Origin: Candidatus Merdivivens pullicola
Lineage (GTDB): Bacteria > Bacteroidota > Bacteroidia > Bacteroidales > UBA932
Length of the DNA stretch: 64,000 nt
Assembly: GCA_017694945.1 (NCBI GenBank)
Contig: JADIMA010000036.1
Location: 1 to 64,000, forward strand
Reading direction: 5' to 3'
Under the pieces are notes generated by a model. That model was given only the letters and a program-made list of their open reading frames with translations, searched no databases and was not told where the DNA came from. Position 1 is the first letter of the stretch. Each line of letters starts with the position of its first letter. Below, piece after piece: positions 46,867 through 55,845 of the stretch. A program made the translations under genes and the position numbers.

Positions 46867-47637
46867 TCAGTATTCCACTTTTGTCAGGAAGAGCGCCCTG
46901 CCCGGTACGGACTGTCCGGCGGAGCACCTGTTCTTCGACTCGATGACCTCGCTGATCCATTCAGGAGGGCGTTTCCCCCTTCCGATATCAAGCAAGGTTC
47001 CTGCGATTGCCCTCACCATGTTGCGGAGGAAGCGGTTGGCCGAAATCTCGAAAACAAGGTAGTCCTGTCTGTCCTGAGGGGCAAGTCCGGCGGCCGACAG
47101 GTATGAAGGCACATAGCATTCCCATTTCGCCGAAAATACTTTGCAGACGGATGTCGAATTGCTTGTGCCTGTTTTCTCAAACGCGCTGAAATCTTTTTCG
47201 CCGACAAGGCGGGCGGCCGCCGAATTCATTTTTTCAATGTCGAGTTCATAGGGGTATCTGTAGGAAAAATTTTCTATGAAAGGATCTTTCTTCTTATTTA
47301 CAAAGTAGTTGTATGTCCTTCTGACGGCATCGAACCTCGCGTGGAAGTTTTCGCTGCATTGTTCGATAGAATGAAATACAATTCCCTTTCCTACAATGGC
47401 ATTTAATTTGTATAGCAGGTACGTTGCTTCAATCGGGAGTTCCGTGTCGAAGTGTGCCGGATAGTGAAGGGCGTTGACCCCCGTGTCGGTCCTGCCTGCC
47501 CCGGTAACCGATACCTGATGTCCGAGAAGCACGGAAAGAGCCCTTTCGACTTCTCCCTGTACGGTAGGGGCATTGTCCTGAATCTGCCAGCCGCAGTACG
47601 GGGCTCCGGAGTATGAAAATGTTATTTTGTAACGCAT
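46867..47637 (-). CDS. truA: tRNA pseudouridine synthase A
   Basis: TruA makes pseudouridine at positions 38-40 of tRNA anticodon stems. From the ATG at 47637 it has 256 aa (MRYKITFSYSG); an earlier ATG at 47658 adds seven residues. The catalytic aspartate is in GAGRTDTGVNAL, and FLRNMVRAIAGTLLDIGRG marks the C-terminal part. It is divergent from moxR, with a candidate -7 element (TAATTTTG, complement of 47663-47670) 26 bases before the start. Confidence 0.95.
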   Translation of the reverse strand: MRYKITFSYSGAPYCGWQIQDNAPTVQGEVERALSVLLGHQVSVTGAGRTDTGVNALHYPAHFDTELPIEATYLLYKLNAIVGKGIVFHSIEQCSENFHARFDAVRRTYNYFVNKKKDPFIENFSYRYPYELDIEKMNSAAARLVGEKDFSAFEKTGTSNSTSVCKVFSAKWECYVPSYLSAAGLAPQDRQDYLVFEISANRFLRNMVRAIAGTLLDIGRGKRPPEWISEVIESKNRCSAGQSVPGRALFLTKVEY

Positions 47638-47685
47638 TTGTGATTTTGATAAGAACAAAAGACAAAATTATAAAAAATTAAATTT

Positions 47686-48678
47686 ATGGATAGTGTAAAC
47701 ATCAAAGAGTTGAACGACCGCATCCAGAAAGAAAGCGCTTTCGTCGATATCCTTACGATGGAAATGAACAAAGTGATAGTGGGGCAGAAGCACCTGGTGG
47801 AAAATCTGCTTATAGGTTTGCTGGCGGACGGACATATACTTCTTGAAGGTGTTCCGGGGCTTGCCAAGACATTGGCAATTAACACCCTTGCTTCGGCAGT
47901 GGATGCTAAGTTCAACAGGATACAGTTTACTCCGGACCTGCTTCCGGCCGATCTTATCGGTACTATGATTTACAGTCAGAAAAGCGAGCAGTTCCAGATA
48001 AAGAAAGGTCCTGTTTTCGCCAATTTCATCCTTGCCGATGAAATCAACCGTTCTCCGGCGAAAGTGCAGTCGGCACTTCTTGAAGCGATGCAGGAGAGGC
48101 AGGTGACGATAGGCGAGCAGACATTCAAGTTGCCGGAACCTTTCCTGGTGATGGCCACTCAGAACCCGATTGAACAGGAGGGTACTTATCCTCTGCCCGA
48201 AGCGCAGGTTGACCGTTTCATGCTGAAGGTAGTGGTGACTTATCCTAAAAAAGAGGAAGAACGCCTGATTGTGAGGATGAACAACAGCGGTGCTTTTCCA
48301 AAACCGAACCCGGTGCTGAAGCCTGAAGACATCATCCGTGCGCGCGAAGTCGTCAGGGATGTGTATATGGATGAAAAGATTGAACGTTATATTGTTGACA
48401 TAGTATATGCGACAAGGACTCCCGAGGATTACGGTCTCAAGAAACTTTCGGGCCTTATTTCCTACGGCGGTTCGCCGCGTGCCTCCATATCGCTTTCAAT
48501 GGCGGCGAAGGCTTATGCTTTCATAAAGAGGAGGGGTTATGTCATTCCTGAAGATGTGAGGGCGGTATGCTACGAAGTGCTCAGGCACAGGATAGGCCTT
48601 ACCTACGAAGCGGAGGCGGAAAACATTACTTCTGAACAGATTATTTCCGATATAATCAATACAGTAGAAGTTCCATAG
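47686..48678 (+). CDS. MoxR-family AAA+ ATPase
   Basis: This is a MoxR-type chaperone ATPase, usually encoded with VWA-domain proteins it is thought to activate. At 330 aa it has Walker A GVPGLAKT, Walker B LADEINRSPAKVQSALLEAM, sensor region MATQNPIEQEGTYPLPEAQ and a lid domain to the end. MoxR uses the A-K-T form of the P-loop, as here. It is first gene of the Bat (aerotolerance) operon, followed by DUF58, an unknown membrane protein, BatA, BatBC and BatDE with gaps of 1-18 bases. Confidence 0.93.
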   Translation: MDSVNIKELNDRIQKESAFVDILTMEMNKVIVGQKHLVENLLIGLLADGHILLEGVPGLAKTLAINTLASAVDAKFNRIQFTPDLLPADLIGTMIYSQKSEQFQIKKGPVFANFILADEINRSPAKVQSALLEAMQERQVTIGEQTFKLPEPFLVMATQNPIEQEGTYPLPEAQVDRFMLKVVVTYPKKEEERLIVRMNNSGAFPKPNPVLKPEDIIRAREVVRDVYMDEKIERYIVDIVYATRTPEDYGLKKLSGLISYGGSPRASISLSMAAKAYAFIKRRGYVIPEDVRAVCYEVLRHRIGLTYEAEAENITSEQIISDIINTVEVP

Positions 48679-48696
48679 CGGTTGGGGGATTGAGCC

Positions 48697-49575
48697 ATGG
48701 TTAATGATCTTCTGAAAAAAGTAAGAAAAATCGAGATCAAAACAAGGAAGCTCTCCCATCAGATCTTCGCCGGCGAATATCATTCTGCCTTTAAAGGAAG
48801 GGGAATGGCATTCAGCGAGGTGAGGGAATACCAGTACGGCGACGATGTGCGCAATATGGATTGGAACGTTACGGCCCGTCTGCGGAATCCCTATGTCAAG
48901 GTTTTTGAGGAGGAAAGGGAACTTACGGTCATGTTGCTTATCGATGTGAGCGCATCCAGGCTTTTCGGTACGGTAGGCGAGAGCAAACGGGACATGATGG
49001 CTGAAATAGCCGCCGTCATATCTTTCTCGGCCTCGATAAACAACGATAAGGTGGGAGCCTTGTTTTTCAGTGACAGGATTGAGCAGTTCATACCTCCGAA
49101 AAAAGGCCGGACTCATCTGCTGAGGATTATCAGCGAGATACTTGAATTCGAACCGAAGGGGACCGGTACGGACATAGGTGCGGCATTGAGGTTTCTTACA
49201 AATGCCATCAAGCGCAAATGTACGGCTTTTCTTCTTTCGGATATGATGGATCTGGACAAAGATGCGAGTCCGCGTTATGAAGATGTGTTGAAGATAGCAG
49301 TGAACCGTCACGATATAGCGGTTGTCAATGTTTATGACAGGATGGAAAGGGAGATTCCTCCGGTAGGGCTTCTTCATGTGATTGATTCCGAAAGCGGCGA
49401 GGGCATGTGGGTGGATACTTCCAGCCGCCGTGTGAGAGAATATTACGAGGAATGGGCCCGCAAGGCATACGAGTCCACCCTGACATTGTTGAACAAGTAC
49501 AAGGTGGACAGCGTGAGCATAGCGACGGATCAGGATTATGTCAAGGGCCTGATGGCTCTTTTCAAAAACAGATGA
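48697..49575 (+). CDS. DUF58 domain protein of the Bat operon
   Basis: This 292-aa cytoplasmic protein resembles a VWA-like fold. The conserved DUF58 core is visible: GEYHSAFKGRGMAFSEVREY, GDDVRNMDWNVTARLRNPYVK and a MIDAS-like LLIDVSAS. No membrane helix is seen. DUF58 proteins occur between moxR and the VWA genes in most Bacteroidota Bat operons; their biochemical function is not established. The next gene starts one base after its stop. Confidence 0.92.
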   Translation: MVNDLLKKVRKIEIKTRKLSHQIFAGEYHSAFKGRGMAFSEVREYQYGDDVRNMDWNVTARLRNPYVKVFEEERELTVMLLIDVSASRLFGTVGESKRDMMAEIAAVISFSASINNDKVGALFFSDRIEQFIPPKKGRTHLLRIISEILEFEPKGTGTDIGAALRFLTNAIKRKCTAFLLSDMMDLDKDASPRYEDVLKIAVNRHDIAVVNVYDRMEREIPPVGLLHVIDSESGEGMWVDTSSRRVREYYEEWARKAYESTLTLLNKYKVDSVSIATDQDYVKGLMALFKNR

Positions 49576-49576
49576 T

Positions 49577-50536
49577 ATGGGCAGGTTTTTCAGTTTGTTG
49601 GCTGTTCTGGCTTTTCTGACCGTTCCCAGTGTCCCGCTATCGGCGGCAGGGGACGGAGACAAGCCGGTTTTTGAGAATCTTCAGAAAAGGGATTCGGTTC
49701 TGATAGGCGATCAGATAAAATACGGATTCCGTCTTACGGTTGAGGACGGAAGTGCTGTTTCCGTATCCGACATGGATATGGCGGAAGGCGTGGAGGTGAT
49801 TTCCGGCCTGTCTCTCGATACATTGAAAAACAGAAAGGGCGTCCTTGACCTTGAAGGCTCCTTTGTGCTTACATCGTTCGACAGCGGTTCTTTCGTGCTC
49901 CCTCCGTTCAAAGTGGCTGTCCTGAAAAAGGACGGGACATCCGATACGCTCGTTTTCAGGAATGATACGTTGAAGGTGACCACTTTTCCGATAGATACCG
50001 CGACTTTCGTGAAACACGACATCAAGGGGCAGATAAAGTATCCGCTGACATTCAAGGAACTTCTTCCATGGATAGGCGGGGCCTTGCTGCTATGCGTGAT
50101 AGTCGCCGGGATTGTATGGATAGCGAAACGAACAAGGAAAGTCCATGAAGCGGCCGGGGAGCCGGCCCACATAACGGCTTTACGGAAACTCGACGCCCTG
50201 CGCGGCTCGAAATATTGGGAGCCGTCCAAGCAGAAGATGTTTTATACCGGTGTTACCGATGCCGTGAGGGAATATATTAATGCGAGATACGGCATAAGCG
50301 CCATGGAAATGACGACTGCGGAGATTTTCAGCGCTCTTTCAGAGGAAATCCGTGACAAGAAGCAGTACGAAGATCTCATGACGCTTTTTGAGCGGGCCGA
50401 TTTTGTGAAGTTTGCCAAATACGTTGCAAGCGAGCAGGAGAATGCGGCGGCAGTGCCGGTGGCTGTCAAGTTCGTTAATGATACTTACCAACATGATCTG
50501 GAGGCTCCGGGTACCGGCGGGCCGAAAGACGAGTAA
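49577..50536 (+). CDS. Unknown membrane-anchored protein of the Bat operon
   Basis: I cannot name this 319-aa protein. It starts with a signal peptide (about residues 1-24, ending PLSAAG). A periplasmic beta-rich domain (about 30-150) follows, rather like the immunoglobulin-like repeats of BatD (SGSFVLPPFKVAV). Then comes one transmembrane helix (about 163-183, LPWIGGALLLCVIVAGIVW) and a cytoplasmic helical tail (to 319), with KMFYTGVTDAVREYINARY. That layout (Ig-like outside, helix, helical domain inside) matches the type of small BatD-related protein seen at this operon position. Gap to the upstream gene is one base; batA follows 13 bases later. Confidence 0.75.
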   Translation: MGRFFSLLAVLAFLTVPSVPLSAAGDGDKPVFENLQKRDSVLIGDQIKYGFRLTVEDGSAVSVSDMDMAEGVEVISGLSLDTLKNRKGVLDLEGSFVLTSFDSGSFVLPPFKVAVLKKDGTSDTLVFRNDTLKVTTFPIDTATFVKHDIKGQIKYPLTFKELLPWIGGALLLCVIVAGIVWIAKRTRKVHEAAGEPAHITALRKLDALRGSKYWEPSKQKMFYTGVTDAVREYINARYGISAMEMTTAEIFSALSEEIRDKKQYEDLMTLFERADFVKFAKYVASEQENAAAVPVAVKFVNDTYQHDLEAPGTGGPKDE

Positions 50537-50549
50537 GGAGGAATGATTT

Positions 50550-51536
50550 ATGTTTTTTGAATATCCCGATTTATTGTGGCTTGAACTCCTGCTGGTTCCA
50601 TTGCTTCTGCATTATCTGTACATGGAACTGAAAGGCAGGGCTCCGCATGTGCGGGTATCCTCCATATTCCCGTGGAAGGGCCGCGGAGGGTATTTTATGA
50701 GGATTGCCAGGCATGTGCCTTTTGTCATGAGGATGTGCGCGGTGGCTCTGATAATAGTCGCGATAGCAAGGCCGAGGTCTTCCGATAATTTCGAGAATAT
50801 AGACACCGAGGGCATAGACATCGTTCTTGCAATGGATGTGTCCACATCGATGGCCGCAAGGGATTTTACCCCGGACAGGATAGGGGCTGCCAAGGATATT
50901 GCGATACAGTTCATAGCACAACGGCCTTCGGACAGGATAGGCATCGTGGTGTTTGCCGGTGAAAGTTATACCCAGGCTCCGCTTACTACGGACAGGCAGA
51001 CATTGATCAATCTTATGAAGGAAGTTGAAATAGGACTGATAGACGATGGTACGGCCATAGGAAACGGACTTGCGACAGCCGTTGCGAGGATGAAAGATTC
51101 GGATGCTGTGAGCCGTGTCATAATACTTCTGACCGACGGTGTCAACAACAGCGGAGAGATTTCTCCGCAGATGGCGGCGGAAATAGCCAGGACATACGGA
51201 GTGAGGGTATATACCATAGGTGTAGGAGCCGAGGGTGTGGCCCCTTATCCGGTAATGACGCCGTGGGGAGTTGAACTTCAGCAGGTTAAGGTTGAAATAG
51301 ATGAAGACCTGCTAAAGAACATTGCCGATATGACCGGCGGAAAATATTTCCGTGCCACGGACAATACGAAACTCATGGAGATATACGGAGAAATCAACCA
51401 GATGGAAAAAACGCGCACCACCGTGGACAGTTTCCCGGTTTACAAGGAACTGTATCTCGGCTACGCCCTTGCGGCCCTTGCGGCCCTTCTTGTCGAAATG
51501 CTGTTCCGTCTTTTAATTATAAGGAGGCTGCCGTAA
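50550..51536 (+). CDS. batA: BatA, VWA-domain membrane protein
   Basis: BatA is a membrane-anchored von Willebrand factor A domain protein linked to aerotolerance and envelope stress in Bacteroides. The 328 aa have two N-terminal membrane helices (about 6-24 and 55-72), the VWA domain (about 88-280) and a C-terminal helix (about 303-325). The metal site is complete: DVSTSM, then DDGTAIG, then LLTDGVNNS. It is co-transcribed with the next gene, whose ATG comes one base after its stop. Confidence 0.92.
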   Translation: MFFEYPDLLWLELLLVPLLLHYLYMELKGRAPHVRVSSIFPWKGRGGYFMRIARHVPFVMRMCAVALIIVAIARPRSSDNFENIDTEGIDIVLAMDVSTSMAARDFTPDRIGAAKDIAIQFIAQRPSDRIGIVVFAGESYTQAPLTTDRQTLINLMKEVEIGLIDDGTAIGNGLATAVARMKDSDAVSRVIILLTDGVNNSGEISPQMAAEIARTYGVRVYTIGVGAEGVAPYPVMTPWGVELQQVKVEIDEDLLKNIADMTGGKYFRATDNTKLMEIYGEINQMEKTRTTVDSFPVYKELYLGYALAALAALLVEMLFRLLIIRRLP

Positions 51537-51537
51537 T

Positions 51538-53223
51538 ATGATTAATTTTGCAAATCCACAATATATTTTTCTTCTGCTGCTTATTCCCGTGTTCTTCATC
51601 ATATACGGGATTGGAAGGAGAGTCCGTCGCCGCAGGATATCCAGGATGGGGGACCCGGGGCTGGTGGAGTCGCTGATGCCTTCGCGTTCCCGTGTAAAAG
51701 GATGGGTGAGGATGGTTCTGTTTTCCGCTGCCTTTTTCTTTTTTGTAATAGGCCTGATGCGCCCGCAGATAGGAGCGAGGCTGAAAGAACAGGAAAAAAG
51801 CGGGGCGGAGATAATGATAGTTCTCGATGTTTCCAATTCAATGCTTGCCGAAGACTATACTCCCAACAGGCTGGAGAGGGCCAAATTGTCCATATCGAGT
51901 CTTGTGGACAGGCTTCGTGACGACAGGATAGGGCTGGTCATTTTCGCCGGTACATCCTTCGTGCAGCTTCCGATAACAGCGGACTATGTTTCGGCCAAGA
52001 TTTTTCTCAATTCGATATCGACCAATTCAATTCCCGTACAGGGGACGGCCATAGGCGATGCCCTTGCGACTTCCATACGGGGATTCAGTTCCCAAAGTGA
52101 AGGAAGCCGGGCCATAATCCTGATAACTGACGGCGAAAACCATGAAGACGACCCGGTCGCTTTGGCGAAAGAGGCGGCCGAGATGGGAATCAGGGTCTTC
52201 TGTATAGGCGTGGGGTCGCCGGAAGGAGAGCCGATACCTTATGAAGGAGGGCTCCTGAAAGACAAGGACGGGAACATTGTCGTGACAAGGCTTGACGAAG
52301 ATGTCCTTAAAGAAGTCGCGTATGCAGGCAACGGCCTTTATATCAGGGCTGGAAACAGTGAGTTCGGCCTGAATCCGATAATAGATGAAATCCGGAACAT
52401 GGATGCGGAGAAATTCAAATCCGTAGTCTTTGAAGATTTTGATGAACAGTATATGTATTTCTTTGCCATTGCCCTTGTGCTTCTTGTTATCGAGATGCTT
52501 ATAGGTGAAAGACGCGTGGGGCGGAAGATTTTTACTACGGCCCTGGTATTCATGCTTTCGGCAGGTCTTGCCTCCGCCCAGCCTGACAAAAAGGATATCC
52601 GTAAAGGCAACAGGGATTTCAAGAAAGAGTCTTATGCGGAAGCCGATATAGATTACAGGAAGGCCTTGTTGAAAGATTCGATGTCGGTCGCCGCCAATTA
52701 CAATCTTGCCAACACTTTGTACAGGCAGGGCGATTTTGACGGCGCGGCTTCGTTTTACAGCAAAATCACGGATTCTACTGCTTTGGGACGCTATTATTCC
52801 GATTACAATTACAATCTCGGCAATCTGTCTTTGGAGCAGAAAGACTACGAAAAAGCGGTAGAAGCATATAAAAATGCGTTGAGGCGTAATCCTGCCGATT
52901 TGGATGCCAAGGAAAATCTCGCTTATGCCCAGAAAATGCTGAAAAACCAGCAGCAGAATCAGCAGAACCAACAGCAGAACCAGCAGCAAGACCAACAGCA
53001 AAATCAGCAGCAGGATCAACAGCAAGACCAGAAGCAAGACCAGAAGCAGGATCAACAGCAGAACAGGCAGGACGGTCGGCAGCCTTCCGACTCAAAACTG
53101 ACTCCGCAGGCGGCCCAGCAGATGCTTCAGGCCATACAGGCAAAGGAGAAAGAAACACAGGATAAAGTGAAGAAGGAAAAGGCGGAAGCCTTGAAATCCC
53201 GTCAGAAAGAAAAAAATTGGTAA
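51538..53223 (+). CDS. BatB-BatC fusion: VWA membrane protein with TPR domain and Gln-rich tail
   Basis: This 561-aa protein combines two Bat proteins usually encoded separately. Residues about 1-320 are BatB: two N-terminal helices, VWA domain with intact metal site (DVSNSM, VQGTAIG, ITDGENHEDD) and helix YMYFFAIALVLLVIEMLIG (about 302-320). A signal-peptide-like stretch follows (about 325-345, FTTALVFMLSAGLASAQ), then BatC: TPR repeats (about 350-465) with NLANTLYRQGDFDGAASFYS and YEKAVEAYKNALRRNPADLDAKENLAYA. The C-terminus is a Gln/Asp/Asn tract, then a Lys/Glu-rich helix. The stretch ending A-S-A before Gln looks like a signal-peptidase site, so the product might be cleaved into BatB and periplasmic BatC. 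Whether cleavage happens cannot be told here. Confidence 0.88.
   Translation: MINFANPQYIFLLLLIPVFFIIYGIGRRVRRRRISRMGDPGLVESLMPSRSRVKGWVRMVLFSAAFFFFVIGLMRPQIGARLKEQEKSGAEIMIVLDVSNSMLAEDYTPNRLERAKLSISSLVDRLRDDRIGLVIFAGTSFVQLPITADYVSAKIFLNSISTNSIPVQGTAIGDALATSIRGFSSQSEGSRAIILITDGENHEDDPVALAKEAAEMGIRVFCIGVGSPEGEPIPYEGGLLKDKDGNIVVTRLDEDVLKEVAYAGNGLYIRAGNSEFGLNPIIDEIRNMDAEKFKSVVFEDFDEQYMYFFAIALVLLVIEMLIGERRVGRKIFTTALVFMLSAGLASAQPDKKDIRKGNRDFKKESYAEADIDYRKALLKDSMSVAANYNLANTLYRQGDFDGAASFYSKITDSTALGRYYSDYNYNLGNLSLEQKDYEKAVEAYKNALRRNPADLDAKENLAYAQKMLKNQQQNQQNQQQNQQQDQQQNQQQDQQQDQKQDQKQDQQQNRQDGRQPSDSKLTPQAAQQMLQAIQAKEKETQDKVKKEKAEALKSRQKEKNW
52948..53082 (+). repeat. Gln/Asp-rich CAG/CAA/GAC repeat tract in the BatBC gene
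   Basis: An imperfect run of CAG, CAA, GAC and AAC codons encodes repeated QQQDQ/QQQNQ units of about 40 residues. It is low-complexity, and on the opposite strand reads as a spurious Leu-rich frame. Such tracts can change length by slippage in whole codons. Confidence 0.85.
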
Positions 53224-53241
53224 GAAGGGAGGAGTTAATAT

Positions 53242-55845
53242 ATGACAAGCAGATTGAAGTTTATTTTGACAATAGCCCTGGCAGCGTTGTGCCATCCGCT
53301 TTTTTCCCAGGATCTCTCAGTACAGGCGCCGAAAATAGTTGCTTACGGAGAACAGTTCACTGTCGTGTTTTCGGCGGAAGGTTCCAAAGTAAGCGATTTC
53401 AAATGGGAACACGGCGAGGACTTCAATCTTGTATGGGGCCCCGTGAGCGGGACCAGCAGGAACTTTACGAGTATAAACGGCAAATCCTCAAGGACGGTCA
53501 TACATACTTATTCGTATGTTCTTGAGGCAAAAAACGAAGGTTCTTTCAAACTGCCTCCGGCCTCGGCGGTCATTGAAGGCAAGGAATATACGACTTCTCC
53601 TCTGGATATAGAAGTCATAGCCCGATCCTCTGCATCCGGGAGCGGTAGCGGGCAAAGTTCTCAGGGTGATGATGACCGGACGGACTCATCTGGCGATGTT
53701 TTCATGACTTTGTCTCTTAATAAGAACAGGGCCGTGGTGGGTGAGCCTATAATAGCTACGTTGAAACTATATACGAATGCCGACCTGAGCGGCGTAGAAA
53801 ATCCGCAGTTCCCCGTATTCAACGGTTTTTGGAGCCAGGAAATAGATGCTCCGGTGAATCTAAATTTTCAGCGTGAAAATGTGGACGGAAGGCTTTACCA
53901 GAGTGCATTGCTGCGAAGGTACATGCTTATCCCGCAGCAGAGCGGCCAGTTGACAATCGAGCCGGCGGAAATGGTGGCAGTCGTCATAGTGAGAAACTCT
54001 TCTCGCGGAGGCGCAAGTATATTTGACAATTTCTTCGACAGTTATCAGACAGTGCGCCGCCGCCTCAGGACAGACAGTTATACGGTGAATGTTTCACCTC
54101 TTCCAGACGGTGCGCCGGAGTCTTTCAGGGGAGGCGTGGGCAGATTTTCCATGGAGGTGTCTGCAAACAGCGACACCCTGAAGGCGCATGAGGCCGGAAC
54201 TGTCACGGTGACTGTAACAGGGAACGGGAATGTTTCCCTTATAGAACCCCCGACGGTAGTTTTCCCGGCAGATTTCGAGTCATACGATGTGAAAGTTTCG
54301 GATTCGGGAGGCAAAGGCATGTCAGGAACGAAAAAATATGAGTTCCCTTTCATACCGCGTACTCCGGGAACTTTCGACATCCCGTCCGTGGAATATTCCT
54401 ACTACGATGTGTCAACCCGTAAATATGTTACGCTCCGCAGCGAACCGCTCAGGATAACAGTCCTGAAAGGAGAAGATGCCGGCGGGCGGCAGGAGTCCTA
54501 TTCCACTGGTGTTAACAGACAGTCCGTCAAAAACCTGAATGAGGACATAAGGTTCATAGCGACGGGCAATCCGTCTTTCAGTGAGAAAGACAGGTTTTTC
54601 GTAGCCAGTCCGTTGTTTTTCATCCTTTCTTTTGCAGTCGTGGCACTCTTTCTCATAACGGTGTTCGTGGCAAGAAAATACATCAGGATGAGTTCAGATG
54701 TGGTCTCTTCAAGAAACAGGAAGGCTACGAAGATGGCCATGAGACGCCTTCATGCGGCAGGAGCGTATCTGAAAGAAGGAATATATTCGGCGTTTTACGA
54801 AGAACTCCACAAGGCTTTGCTTGGCTATGTTTCGGACAAACTGGCCATTGATGTAGTGGACATGACGAAAGAGAACATGTCTCTGCAATTTGCCGGGCAC
54901 GGCGTTTCAGAAGAGATAAAGGCTGCTTTCATGGCACTTCTGGATGCGTGCGAGTTTGCACGGTATTCTCCTCAGGGGAGCCATGACGCTATGCAGAACC
55001 ACTACAATGAAGCAGTAAGGATTATATCTACTATGGACGGAATGATAAAGAATGCCGCGAAGGGATTCAAGGGCGTTAAAACGACGGCGGTAATTGTATT
55101 GATGCTTGCAGCAGGCTCGTTCTGGCAGCCGGCCAGAGGCCAGGATGTCTCTGTTTTGTGGACGGAGGCCAATGCGGACTATGAAGCCGGAGAGTGGGAT
55201 TCGGCTCTGGAAAAGTACAATGCCATACTTGCTTCCGGCGTGGAGTCGGACAGACTGTATTACAATATGGGCAATGCCTGCTACAAGGCCGGGGACATAT
55301 CCCATGCGATTCTGAATTACGAGCGTGCGCTCAGGCTGAATCCGTCATTCGAGGATGCGCGCAACAATCTTGACATGGCTTCCTCCCTTACTGTCGATAG
55401 GATAGACAATGTTCCGGAGTTCATACTTAAGACATGGCTGGACAATTGCCGCCGGTCAATGGGTTCCGATTCATGGGCGGTGGTATTTATCGTGCTTTTT
55501 GCGCTTGCGGCCCTGTCTTTCCTTGCGTTCATGTTCATAAAGGCTGGCAGGGGCGTTAAAATCACGTTTTTCGTTGCAGGTATAGTGTTTGTCGTGTTCT
55601 CTGCAATATCGATAGCGTTTTCCCTGAAGCAAAGGGCGGACTGTCTGTCGGAAGACTATGCCGTAATCGTGTCGGCCGTGTCTCCTGTAAGGAGTTCTCC
55701 GTCGGATGAGAACACAAAAAGCCTGTTCATGCTTCATGAAGGCACGAAAGTGGAGATTCTTGAGGAACTGGGCGAATGGTCGAAGGTTGAAATAGCCGAT
55801 GGCCGCCAGGGGTGGATACAGAAAGAGGATATGGAGATTATTTAA
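53242..55845 (+). CDS. BatD-BatE fusion: Ig-like protein with TPR and SH3-like domains
   Basis: An 867-aa protein that joins two further Bat proteins. Residues about 1-600 are BatD: signal peptide (ending PLFSQ), repeated beta-sandwich domains with the BatD-type pattern, for example SVQAPKIVAYGEQFTVVF and FKLPPASAVIEGKEYTTSPL, and a membrane helix near 450-470 (FFILSFAVVALFLITVFVA). After a signal-like stretch (about 615-632, TAVIVLMLAAGSFWQPARGQ), BatE follows: TPR repeats (YYNMGNACYKAGDISHAILNYERAL), two more helices (about 735-755 and 760-780), and a C-terminal SH3-like domain (SAVSPVRSSPSDENTKSLF...GRQGWIQKEDMEII). Its 3' end overlaps the convergent sirtuin gene by four bases. Confidence 0.88.
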   Translation: MTSRLKFILTIALAALCHPLFSQDLSVQAPKIVAYGEQFTVVFSAEGSKVSDFKWEHGEDFNLVWGPVSGTSRNFTSINGKSSRTVIHTYSYVLEAKNEGSFKLPPASAVIEGKEYTTSPLDIEVIARSSASGSGSGQSSQGDDDRTDSSGDVFMTLSLNKNRAVVGEPIIATLKLYTNADLSGVENPQFPVFNGFWSQEIDAPVNLNFQRENVDGRLYQSALLRRYMLIPQQSGQLTIEPAEMVAVVIVRNSSRGGASIFDNFFDSYQTVRRRLRTDSYTVNVSPLPDGAPESFRGGVGRFSMEVSANSDTLKAHEAGTVTVTVTGNGNVSLIEPPTVVFPADFESYDVKVSDSGGKGMSGTKKYEFPFIPRTPGTFDIPSVEYSYYDVSTRKYVTLRSEPLRITVLKGEDAGGRQESYSTGVNRQSVKNLNEDIRFIATGNPSFSEKDRFFVASPLFFILSFAVVALFLITVFVARKYIRMSSDVVSSRNRKATKMAMRRLHAAGAYLKEGIYSAFYEELHKALLGYVSDKLAIDVVDMTKENMSLQFAGHGVSEEIKAAFMALLDACEFARYSPQGSHDAMQNHYNEAVRIISTMDGMIKNAAKGFKGVKTTAVIVLMLAAGSFWQPARGQDVSVLWTEANADYEAGEWDSALEKYNAILASGVESDRLYYNMGNACYKAGDISHAILNYERALRLNPSFEDARNNLDMASSLTVDRIDNVPEFILKTWLDNCRRSMGSDSWAVVFIVLFALAALSFLAFMFIKAGRGVKITFFVAGIVFVVFSAISIAFSLKQRADCLSEDYAVIVSAVSPVRSSPSDENTKSLFMLHEGTKVEILEELGEWSKVEIADGRQGWIQKEDMEII

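Noticed and set aside
48496..49662. Minus-strand open frame of 388 codons over moxR and DUF58
   Set aside because: Antisense to two well-supported genes; composition is Arg/His/Ile-rich in the way of antisense shadows.
52027..53055. Minus-strand frame starting with a long Leu/Val run
   Set aside because: The Leu run is only the complement of the Gln codon tract in BatBC.
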